From Blastobasis lacticolella (taxonomy: Eukaryota; Arthropoda; Insecta; Lepidoptera; Blastobasidae): DNA of 64,000 bases. The notes under the pieces were generated by a model, which saw only the letters and a list, made by a program, of their open reading frames with translations, was not told the origin of the DNA and did not search any database. Shown here piece after piece: positions 21,974 through 31,600 of this stretch (within the stretch, counting starts at the first letter, position 1; each line of letters begins with the position of its first letter). Where the stretch lies: assembly GCA_905147135.1 (NCBI GenBank), contig LR990060.1:4604001-4668000 (forward strand). Reading direction: 5' to 3'. The position numbers were made by a program, and so were the translations under genes.

Positions 21974-22226
21974 AATCATCATCATCATCACAGCCCGCAA
22001 CAGACCACTACAGGACTTAGGGCTTCTCCCACGAAAGGGGAGGTTATTGCCATAATCTCCACGCTTGGCAGGCGGGTTGGAGATCGCAGTGTTTAAATAT
22101 AACAATGGAAAATGCTGCTGCCCATTTTCCAGACTACGGAGACTCTTGATCTTATGCTTCGAAAACATTAGTCGCCTTGTACGACACCCATGAGTGTAAG
22201 GGGTAGGTGCTATTCTACTCTGCCGG
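21974..22226 (-). repeat. repeat family C copy
   Basis: CATCATCATCACAGCCCGCA to GGTGCTATTCTACTCTGCCG. Confidence 0.85.
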
Positions 22227-22660
22227 ACACCACACGGTCTCTTTTGGTACTGAATATACACAACAAATGGTATCGTCCAATGTTTACTAACGCCGTTGTG
22301 ACAACTTTCGTCGAGTGAGTCGTTACGGGCTGGAGATCGAACCGGCTCGAACCGGTTTCTTTAGAACTAACAATACAGTAAAAGAACTTACTGAGGCGAT
22401 ATAAGGAAAAATACAGCGGGAAACGGCCATTGTAGAACCGCCAAAGTTGGGATTGCAGCCGGAAACACAAGAGGTTAGGAAAGGGTTAACTTATTTCGGA
22501 ATAACTTACCAGTTGTGGGCGTACCAGCTTGTATTGCCAAGCCTTCTTTGGCTATACCAACTAATTTTGTGAAGAGCTGGTAAATATGTATGTGTTTTGG
22601 TAGGTTAACTTGGACGTTTTTGAATATTACTTATCAACGTAATGATTTGAGTGTATTTAG
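22227..22660. other. intergenic, no gene seen
   Basis: No recognised content. Confidence 0.5.
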
Positions 22661-22666
22661 AGAGGT

Positions 22667-22995
22667 AGGGCATAGCGGGGTATCTCGATCGAATTGGAGC
22701 CGCCCGACTGGGGAAGTACCTCCACCTTACAGAATATCGCAGCTAAATAATACTCTTTTAAATAGTATTGTGTTTCTGCCGGTGAGTAAGGTTTCCAGTG
22801 CTCCATGGGGTGGGGATTTGGGGAACCGTGGCTTTGGCAGTGGAGTGGCATTTGCTTTTTGCTGCCAGAGCAACGTGTTATAGAGGTGGGCAACGCATTA
22901 GCGATACTCTTGGTGTTGCTAATGTCTATAGGCAGTGGTGACCATTTTCCATCAGGTGGCCCGCTTGCCTGTTTGCCTACCCAATGACATAAAAA
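22667..22995 (-). repeat. repeat family D copy
   Basis: Inverted near-duplicate of 4321-4645, ending in a run of A at 22992-23008. Confidence 0.85.
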
Positions 22996-23334
22996 AAAAA
23001 AAAAAAAATTAGACGTTTACCAATACAATTTATATTTGCAAGGATTATTTAAAGTAGCAACCCAGACAAGCCATTCCCTGTAGGGATATGGGCGTGAGTA
23101 TGTATGTATGTAAGAATAATAAAACACAAATACAATCGGTAATTTTGTCCATTATGGTAGGCGTTAGGAGGATTTCCGCTCATTAATATACCCGATGAAC
23201 AGGTGTAATATATTTTTACATTTCTCGGGACTCACACGCGACGTACCATAGCGATTTGTTTTACTCGATGTATCGTTTTCGCCTACCCCTAAATCACCGC
23301 AGCTGTCACCTGCAGTGGCAGCCTTCTCGTGTCT

Positions 23335-23660
23335 ACGGTGGGTGGGAGTCTTATTGAGCGATTGAATCAGGAATAGATAGATACGCAAACGAACGAAAGT
23401 TATTGGCATAGCCCAAAGTATTGCCAAGTTCAAGAGGCAGTGAATAGGGCACATAGCTCGCAAAACAGATTTCCGATGGTTGAATGAAGTTCTTGAGTGA
23501 CGACCACGTACCGGAAGACGCGTGGGTAAACCTCTCACTAGGTGGACCAACGACCTGGAAAATATCGCAGGTACCAGGTGGATGCGGAAGGTACAATACT
23601 GGCCTTTGTGGAGATCTCTGGGTGACTATGCCCAACAGTGGGCACCTTCCAGCTTGAGGT
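23335..23660 (+). pseudogene. RTE-like reverse transcriptase C-terminal remnant
   Basis: Plus strand with stops: IRKRTKV, GHIARKTDFRW, RPRTGRRVGKPLTRWTNDLE, IAGTRWMRKV, DYAQQWAP. Same family as 38205-38780 and 60768-61017. Confidence 0.82.
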
Positions 23661-24033
23661 GAGGTGTAAATATAAGTACCTATCTTGAAACTGAAAGTAG
23701 TTCCTACGGGACCACGCTATAACCAAAGAAGTTAGCTAGTGACCATTTTTTTTTTTATTTCGTACTTATCTTAAAAGCGAACTAACAAAATAGAGTCACG
23801 AATTTAACCCCCACAACCCAAGCCAGTAACAAGTTATTTCACGAGGCAACAACTTAAGCGTTTAAAGGGACCTTTTAAATTGGTGCTTAGATTTCATGGC
23901 GCCCTCGGAATAAAACAGCTGACCCAGAAAATCTACTTCCCGATATTGAAAATCGTTATTTTTCAACCAAACCGCTGAATAAAGGGTATTGAATTGAAAA
24001 AGGAACTGTTCGGTATGCGTTTGTGATTACTTT
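23661..24033. other. intergenic, no gene seen
   Basis: No recognised content. Confidence 0.5.
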
Positions 24034-24041
24034 TAACAGGG

Positions 24042-24601
24042 TAGAGTTGGGCTTTTTGTTTCTAAAAATAACAATCGGATTATTCGTTAGACTCCGTAAC
24101 CGAATCAATTAACGATTCGGAATTCAAATGAAAAAAATTCTTTCAAATGTTTTTTTTTTCAAATATGTTCATTCGAATGTATTGAGTGGGCGGCTCAAGA
24201 AGCAATAGATTGGCATCGCTGAGTCCGATGCGAGAGCCAATGGCTTATGACCGGACGAAATGGAGAAGAATGAGTAAAGGAAAGCGGACCCTGGCAGAAG
24301 CCGGGAAGCGCTATGACGATGATGATGGTTCATTCGAATGAAACAAATGAATGATTTTTCCGAACGATTTTTATTTAAGTGGAGGTAACACGATTCAATT
24401 TGTTGTTTTTGTGATTGGATACGAAGGTACCTAGATATGTATATTATAGACCCTATCCCACTTGAGAATAGCGTAGCTTCTAATATGATTTATTTTGTAA
24501 ATTTTTTATTGTTAGACATAAAATAGTTCGAGTGATTTGTTTTTTTTTGTCATTCGAATACCTACACAATTATTCGCGACATTCCTATAGGCCCATCACT
24601 A
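24042..24601. mobile_element. hAT-like element with nested RTE tail
   Basis: Ends TAGAGTTGGGC and GCCCATCACTA (9 of 11 complementary). Flanks TAACAGGG (24034-24041) and TAACGGGC (24602-24609) look like a target duplication with one indel. ATTCGAATG-type motifs recur inside. No coding capacity. Confidence 0.65.
24180..24327 (+). mobile_element. 5'-truncated RTE insertion, 148 bp
   Basis: Flanked by exact GTTCATTCGAATG at 24167-24179 and 24328-24340. The insert matches the last 150 bases of the plus-strand RTE remnant at 30775-31200 (GCGAGAGCCAAnGGnTTA, then GCGGACCCTGGCAG) and ends GACGATGATGATG. Confidence 0.88.
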
Positions 24602-24609
24602 TAACGGGC

Positions 24610-25329
24610 TATTTGGGCGTCTGTGTTTATCTCTCTCTCTCTCTTGCTCATCTAGAACGAATTGATTTCAAATCCTTTACAGACCATTAGCATTGTATTG
24701 TCGTTCGAAATCAATCTAATGGATCGAGTTGGCGTTTTAGGTGGGTATATGAATAACGGTTTTATCGTTTTGTTGGTTTACCTTTTTTTTTAATAAAAAG
24801 GAGTAGAAGATAAACGTTTCTATGGCAAACGTTTAGCGCGTTATTGGTATTCTATGTTTGATAATATTGATGTTTTTAATTGCTGCGAAGGTTAACCTTT
24901 TTATTACTAATAGCCCTTTTGAATGTTTTAAGAGAACTAAGAAAGAGATCCTAAAGATGATTCCTCTTTTTAGAAAGTTTCAAGTAAATTCATTGATTCA
25001 TTTATTTTAATATGTATAGAAAACCATTCTTTGTTAATTTAAGATCTGTAATTTCTCGCCTTTAACACAGGTTATAACATTATCATATCATAGCTCAGGC
25101 AAAAAATATGTTTTATTTTTACCTTTTACGTGTGTTTTTTACATCTAAAATTGAAATGTATTTTACAAGATTTAATAAACTTTTTATTATTATTTATTGA
25201 ATGCATAGAGCGTTTCATAGAAACGTTCACCATTATTTCACCCCCTTAGGGGAGAATTTTTGAATAACGCTAAGACATGTAAGTGCAAATAAATATTCGA
25301 TCGTCAGCTTAAACAAAATTTGAACATCC
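24610..25329. other. intergenic, no gene seen
   Basis: AT-rich, no named repeat. Confidence 0.5.
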
Positions 25330-25643
25330 TCACTTAAATAAATAATAATAAATAAATAAATAAATAAATATTCGTGGACAAATTCACACAGCGCCATCTA
25401 GCCCCAAACTAAGCAAAGCTTGTACTATGGGTGCCAGATAACTGATATACTAATTAAATACTTGTTTTTTTTTTTTTATTTTTTTTATTTTTTTTTAAAT
25501 ACATACTTATTATACATAGAACACCCAGACCCGTCACAGAAATTAAAATTCATCATTTCAATTTCTGCCCGGCCGGGAATCGAACCCGGGACCTCTTGCG
25601 TGGCAGACCGGCATGTTGACCATTGCACCACTCAGGTCGTCCT
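25330..25643 (-). repeat. SINE-B copy
   Basis: AAATA tail at the left, box B GGGTTCGATTCCC and GACGACCTGAGTGG head at the right (minus strand). Confidence 0.88.
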
Positions 25644-27338
25644 GACTGACACTTGACTGACGGACTTTCATATAACTTTCATCCCTTATTTTACCCCTTT
25701 GGGGTGGAATTTTCTGAAGTCCTTGCTTAGTGGTTGCCTACATGAATAAGGTATCTCGGTGCGAAAATTCCAAGTCTCTTGGTACAGCGGTTTGGGTTAT
25801 GCGTTGATAGGTATATCACCCAGCCATTTAACCATTTTGTGGAGGTTTTGTCCTTTGCCTATGATTTTATTACCGCGCAAGAAGTATTATATATTGCAGC
25901 AAAACTGCTGGTATATTGCTGGACTACCGTACACCAGTCTGGTAGCTGAGCACGGTTGCATTTCCGAGGAGTGGGACTTCAATCTTCAGTCAAAATGAAA
26001 AGACATGTTTTTCTGTTTTAGTCTCTGTTTCGTGTTTGTACAGTAGAAGTTGCTGAGTGGGTACCATTTATGCTCGCCGCCGCAGCACCGACAGTGGCAT
26101 GGAAGGCTCATTGTTTTAAATGTTTATTTTATTTAGTTATCTTTCTTTTGTCAATTAGGTAATTGTTATTGTATCTTAATATGCTATGTGTAATAAATGT
26201 CTTTTCGTTCTTTTTTCTTCTTTCAAGATATCTTTTTTTTTGTCAATCTTACTAATTGCATGAAAAAAAGATTTAAACTCTTCTCAAAACCAGAGTCATG
26301 CCCAAAACATAACAAAAGTATTTTGTTTTAAAAAGAAGAGAGATTTTCTATTACTCTATTCAGTAGACTAGAAGTGCCTTATAGACAACAAAATAACCAT
26401 AAACACTGTACCAGTTACTAGAATAATTACGTGAATAATTACAAAACACTAAGGATAATCAAAAGCTAATTTGTTTCAAGATAACGAAGACGATGTTCAA
26501 GCAAAATTACAAATTGCCACTTGTATTGTAGAAGGCGACGTTCTATCGCCAAATTGTGCGAATTGTGCGAATTAGCAATTTAAGAAAGGTCAAACGTAAG
26601 TGTTAACCGTACTAATTTAAGAGCCAATAGTGTGTTGCGTTCACGGAAGCAAATGTACCGCACCCGGGGGAGAGATAACGCATAATATATTTTGTCGAGT
26701 TTTGCCAGTTCGCGCCAAAATACAAGAGCTACGCAATGCGGCATTATGCAGGGAAGTTCCGTGTTCTCTTTTAGAATTTAAATTTTGTCGCCTTCGCGCC
26801 GAATTTGAATAAGGAATTCGCTTTTTTCTCTTCAGAGGCCTCTAAGCGAGTGGCCAGTATTTCACGCTTGTTATGCAACGCTGAAAAATTCATCGTCGAG
26901 AATTTGCGGGGAATTTATACCCATCTAGTGCCATGGAAGTGCTATTTTTTGCCTCTTTATCTAAGAGCTTATTTTCATAAAATTATTCTAAGCATCTAAC
27001 AGGTAAAAAATGAAAGAACTAAGAACGGTTGGCGTCTGCTCCTCTGCTTCGGCTAGAGAATTAGCCTCGTTATCCAGCGGGGTAATGCGGTCAGCCTTCT
27101 GGGCACTTATCTGGTTACTGGGGATCTTCGGATTTTTTTTTATCCTTAAAAAAATTTAGTTTTATGTATTTTCTTTTTATTTTAGCAGATTTCAGTAGAC
27201 ATACTTGTTAATATTTTTGTATTACCTTTGTTAATATTGTTTGTAATCTATGTTTTTTAGAATTCCTAAAAACATAGGTATATTATTATTATTATATTTA
27301 TTAACTAAAGAAAAGAACTGCATATTGAAAAGTAATAT
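25644..27338. other. intergenic, no gene seen
   Basis: Two short adjoining frames at 26630-26999 have no recognisable motif. 27060-27135 is the non-LTR tail trace shared with 17160 and 53815. Confidence 0.45.
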
Positions 27339-27520
27339 TACTAGCTTTTGCCCGCGACTTCGTCCGGGTCAAACTCGAATATAACGTTCTAGATCCGTTC
27401 CCGCGGGAACCACAATACGATATAAGCTATATTGCAGCCCATCAAATTCCCTTTAGTAGTTTTGCGCATTACGAACTTTCGCATTTAAAATATTAGTAGG
27501 ATTATTAAAACATACCTATC
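27339..27520 (+). repeat. repeat family H copy
   Basis: AGCTTTTGCCCGCGACTTCG then TCCCGCGGGAACCACA; related to 31887-32105 and 46108-46260. Confidence 0.65.
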
Positions 27521-27889
27521 GGTATAATTCACTTTGAATTTCACGAATTTCGAATGATATTATCATAAAATTTGCGGAGGTCCCGACAAAGTCATTATTA
27601 TTCATGGCGTTGCTCTCAATTTACGTGATGATATACAAAATATTCGCAAAATTAGCCTCCAATTACAGTTTTACATTTGGTTAATATTTAATATTGTGTT
27701 TCGTAGAAATCTGCCATTGCTATTTGCTACGCTGGTTTGTGTTAAGACACTTTAAATTAAGACTTTTATTAATACCATATTATATTATATTTTTTTATTA
27801 TTAACAATAAACAGCGGTGTATAATAAAATCCCTTCTCCAATTATAAAATGCACTGACATTCTGACATTCAAAAATAAATTATTTGACT

Positions 27890-28349
27890 ATTTATTTATT
27901 TATTAAAGCTTTATGCACAAAAGTACAGTGGCGGACTTAAAGCTAAAATAGCCTTATCTACCAGTCAACCGGGATAATCTAAGCCTATCTTGTTAATAAA
28001 TCATTTTACAGTATTACGGAATATTTACAACAATGACATAACTTAATTCATTAACAATTTGACATATTATTTAATTTAATTTAAATTTATATTTTAAAAT
28101 GATTTTTTATTTAATTTGACTAATTTTCTATTCAATGTGGTATATTCAATATTTGTAACAATTTGACATATTATTATTATCCAATTAGTATTTTAAGTAA
28201 TTTGAATAAGTAATTATGTTATGCCAATTAGATATTTATATAATATTTGTATGTCTAACGACGGATCACAGCGGTATCTCTTAATTGTAATATCTAACTG
28301 TACCTGTGTTTCACAAATAAAATATTTGATTGATTGATTGATTGATTGA
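27890..28349 (+). repeat. AT-rich non-LTR-like 3' end with ATTG tail
   Basis: Ends in AATAAA (28316-28321) followed by about six ATTG units (28325-28349), as in the 3' UTRs of some insect LINEs. No coding part is visible. Confidence 0.4.
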
Positions 28350-28439
28350 CAATAAACAGTACTATATTTTAGTTCTAATACAAAGCCATGTTAAAAATAA
28401 AAATATAATGCGTCTAACACATGTTCAGTTTTTACTATT

Positions 28440-28650
28440 TCATCAGGTGGTAGGACTTTGTTAAGCCTGAGGTTTCCGCCTGGGTGAGTGCCACCGCCTT
28501 ATCTATTTCTGCCGCCAAGCAAACAATGCTTGATGTTTCGGTTTGAAGGATAAGGTAGCCAGCACAATTACAGGCATGAGGAATTTCATCTTAGTCCTCA
28601 GTGATAACGGACCTGCGGTTCTGCATTTTTGTTGAAACTGTTAGGTTACT
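28440..28650 (-). repeat. repeat family F copy
   Basis: CATCAGGTGGTAGGACTTTG to ACGGACCTGCGGTTCTGCAT. Confidence 0.75.
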
Positions 28651-29130
28651 AAACTGAAATTGTGACTGCATTGTATACATTTCTTTGCATTGTACTTATC
28701 GTAATGGAGTATGTACTTACCATAGGGTACGTTATTGTTTGATTTTAACTCACTTAATTCAGTATCTATTTACATATTTAGTAAATAGTCAGATTTTCAG
28801 AGAAATTGTATTGGTTAATCACATTACAGGCGAGCGGCATCATCAATGCGCTCGGTGGCGGGGTGACATATCAAATGACATTACGTGACTGTCAATGTCA
28901 CAGTGTCGCGGACAAAATAAAATCTTGGCCGCGCAGTCTATGTTTTGTTTTCTTTTTTATATGGCCCTACATACTAGCCAAGAAACCGTTGTCCGCTCGA
29001 TGGTGCCGTGGTGCCTAGCATTCATTTTATATTATAATAATGACGTTCATAAGTGTTTGTAATAACATAACTGAATAAACGTATTTGAGTTTGAGTTTGC
29101 AACCTGAAAACTTGAATCGTAGATGTTATG
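28651..29130. other. intergenic, no gene seen
   Basis: Short frames without motifs. A family F end (TAGATGTTATGGGTGACAGT) is at 29120-29140. Confidence 0.45.
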
Positions 29131-29132
29131 GG

Positions 29133-29245
29133 TGACAGTTATTAAATAATTGCAGTAGAACGACTGTTATCTGACCTTCGCAACCCTGCTCTCAGGGGAA
29201 CCTGAGCAGGTTGGATAATGGTTCAACATTTAGACGCAATGAATG
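29133..29245 (-). repeat. SINE-A fragment
   Basis: GTAGAACGACTGTTATCTGA and GGGGAACCTGAGCAGGTTGG. Confidence 0.65.
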
Positions 29246-29386
29246 TGAAGTGGAATAATGTGGTTTCTATTAACCCCTATCGGAAAAGGCGAATACTTAC
29301 TAAAACTTGTAACGGTTCTAACAAACCTCTTTCGCTTCAATATGTCTATAAAATAGCATCGTTTTGTTAAATTTACAAATATCTAT

Positions 29387-29634
29387 AAATTTGGATAAAT
29401 TAAATATAAATATATTTGGACAATTCACACAGCACCATCTAGCCCAAAAGCAAGCAAAGTTTGTGTTATAGGTGCCAGAAAACTGTTAAACTACTTATAT
29501 ATTTTTAAATACATACTTATTATCCATACAACACCCAGACCTGTAACAGAAATTAAAATTCATCATTTCAATTTCTGCCCGGCCGGGAATCGAACACGGG
29601 ATCTCTTACTAACAAAACCACTCAGGTCGTCCGA
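29387..29634 (-). repeat. SINE-B copy
   Basis: Tail at the left; box B as GGGAATCGAAC and CACTCAGGTCGTC at the right. Confidence 0.83.
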
Positions 29635-29704
29635 CGACATGAATATTAGGTTTAGATTTAGGTTTGGGGCTCCCATTTTCCGTACTTGGACTCAAATTCG
29701 GTCC

Positions 29705-30250
29705 TATATACGTTGACTGAGAGCCGGCTATTGTAGCCAGCCCAGCTCCTTCCAGAAGTATATTAGTCTCTTAGGACGTTCACAGACTTCTCGAAGGGAG
29801 GGTCCCTTCGAGAAGTCTGTTCCTATTGAGGATTTAGCTCTGTAGTCCTTTAGCTCCTCACACTCCAGGACCACGTGAGCTGTTGTTTCCTCAGCTACTA
29901 AACATCCCCTGCACAGGGGGCTGTCTGTAGCTCCGATGGTATGCAGTAGTTTGTTCAAGGGGAGGTGCCCTGTAATTGTACCATCTACTGTCTTAAGTTC
30001 TCTCCGTTTTAAGTGCAGTAGTCTTTTAGTTAGCTTAGGTGATCTTTCGCTCACCACTAATTTCGACTGCCTACATCCGGGTGAGCTTTCCTAGCGCTTG
30101 TTGTGCGGGATGGGGCGGGACCGGCAGTCCTCGTTCCTGATTCCCTCCTTGCTAGCTCATCGGCGGCATCGTTGCCCATTGAGTTGCTATTGCCCTTAAT
30201 CTATGGGCGCAGGTTAGTGAAACCTCGTCCGATAAGAGATATAACTTATT
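29705..30250 (-). pseudogene. R1/Jockey-like non-LTR C-terminal remnant
   Basis: Minus strand: GNDAADELARRES (end of an RNase H domain), then LTKRLLHLKRRELKTVDGTI, GHLPLNKLLHTIGATDSPLC and a CCHC knuckle (C-x2-C-x8-H-x4-C) followed by the C-terminus GWLQ. It complements the RT and early RNase H part at 35390-37305, also on the minus strand, 5.1 kb upstream in element order. Confidence 0.85.
29782..29820. repeat. perfect 18-bp inverted repeat
   Basis: Arms 29782-29799 and 29803-29820 with loop GGG, inside the retrotransposon remnant. Confidence 0.95.
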
Positions 30251-30774
30251 ATAACCGCTTAAGGCAATTATAATAAAGACTGCAGGCCAGAAATGTAGTT
30301 AGCTGAAGGCTAGATAGGTAGGAAGGTTTAGAATAGACGAAACACGGTTTGATCATTTAGAAAAGGTAGAATTTAATCAAAGGAAAGTTATTATAAAAGC
30401 ACTAAGCAAAAATGAACAGCGAGTAAGCAAAATATGTAAAACAAGCAAATGCGTCAAACTCCAGTAGCGGTGTGTCGATCTGCGCGGGCGCATAGTGTCC
30501 GCGGCTAGCAACAACGGCTCGTGATTGGCCGCGCGTGGCCGCGCGCTTCACTCCAGTCTTTTGTTCTCGTGCATCTTGCGTTTGGTACAAGATGCATAAG
30601 TGAAGCGTTTCTCGCCAAATTGTAAGGCGGTTGCCCAACTGCAAACCGCTTGAGCGGATATGCTTAATTAATGTTCGCCACATCTTCCCCCCTGCTAGAC
30701 CGTTACTACGGTCGATACAAATATGGAAACCAGATGATTCTTCCGCTTCGTATCGTCTTCTTGGTGGTAGTAGA
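30251..30774. other. intergenic, no gene seen
   Basis: A locally GC-rich patch near 30470-30560; otherwise no recognised content. Confidence 0.45.
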
Positions 30775-31203
30775 AGCCGGAACCGCGAAATCTGGCCGGC
30801 GCTGACGAAGCACGTCCGCGAACTCCACGCCAACGAAATGAAAATGCTGCGGTGGATGTGTGGCGTTACGCGACTTGATCGAGTGCGTAACGAGTACATC
30901 CGTGGCAGCCTTGGCGTAAGAGATATCGCGGATAAGATCGAAGAGGCACGGCTGCGTTGGTATGGTCACGTGTTGCACAAGCCGCAGGGATACGTGGGAA
31001 ATAGGTGTCAAAATCAGCCTGTATCAGGAAAGAAGTCCCGCGGTAGACCTAAGAAGCGATGGATTGACATCGCCGAGTCGAACGCGAGAGCCAACGGTTT
31101 ACGACGTGAGGATGCCAAAGATCGGGCAAAGTGGAGAAAGCAAAGAAGGAAGGCGGACCCTGGCAGTAGCCGCCGGGATTGACCGCTCAGACGATGATGA
31201 TGA
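30775..31203 (+). pseudogene. RTE-clade non-LTR C-terminal remnant
   Basis: One open frame: EMKMLRWMCGVTRLDRVRNE, IRGSLGVRDIADKIEEARLR, WYGHVLHKP, SRGRPKKRWIDIAESNARAN, then DRAKWRKQRRKADPGS and the GACGATGATGATGAT tail. This is the RT thumb and C-terminus typical of insect RTE elements. The 5' part is missing, as is usual after incomplete reverse transcription. It lies downstream of, and in opposite sense to, the CYP6B-like gene. Confidence 0.88.
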
Positions 31204-31433
31204 TTTGGAAGTATACTCAAGTATCTTGTGGTATATTATTATGAACTTTCAGTTCCACTTCATCTTGCAGCTCTACACTTACTATATTTTTACAAGGAAT
31301 ATTAAACATCAAGTCAAGCTAATTTAAGCTTGTTAAAAATTCTGTGTAAAAGTTTAGTAGACACATAAATGGAACAAATGATAAATGAGAACAGTGGAAA
31401 CAAGTTTGTGAAACTTCTTGTTTTTCTTTATTT

Positions 31434-31600
31434 CTATTTATTTCTAGGGATGAAATTCAAATAGATCCCTCCAGTGAAGTTGAGAACAACTTTGTAGGGA
31501 TTATACTTTAAGTTTTGTTTCCTATTGCCCGGTTCCACTCGGAACCTGGACAGCAGCCTCGCGATGCAGATGCCAGATTGGACTTTGGCAAACCGCATAC
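31434..31600 (-). CDS. CYP6B: CYP6B-like gene, exon 2 (C-terminal 54 residues)
   Basis: Begins directly after an acceptor (TTTCAG at 31601-31606 read on the minus strand) in the phase needed by exon 1. It encodes MRFAKVQSG..., then RVEPG and GGIYLNFIPRNK before TAG at 31434-31436. This is the usual lepidopteran CYP6B last exon: helix L after the heme cysteine, then the final beta sheets. An AATAAA lies only 2-7 bases past the stop, too close to be the probable poly(A) signal. Confidence 0.92.

Noticed and set aside
26630..26999. Two adjoining frames as a small gene
   Set aside because: Different frames, non-ATG or weak starts, no motif, amino-acid composition not distinctive.
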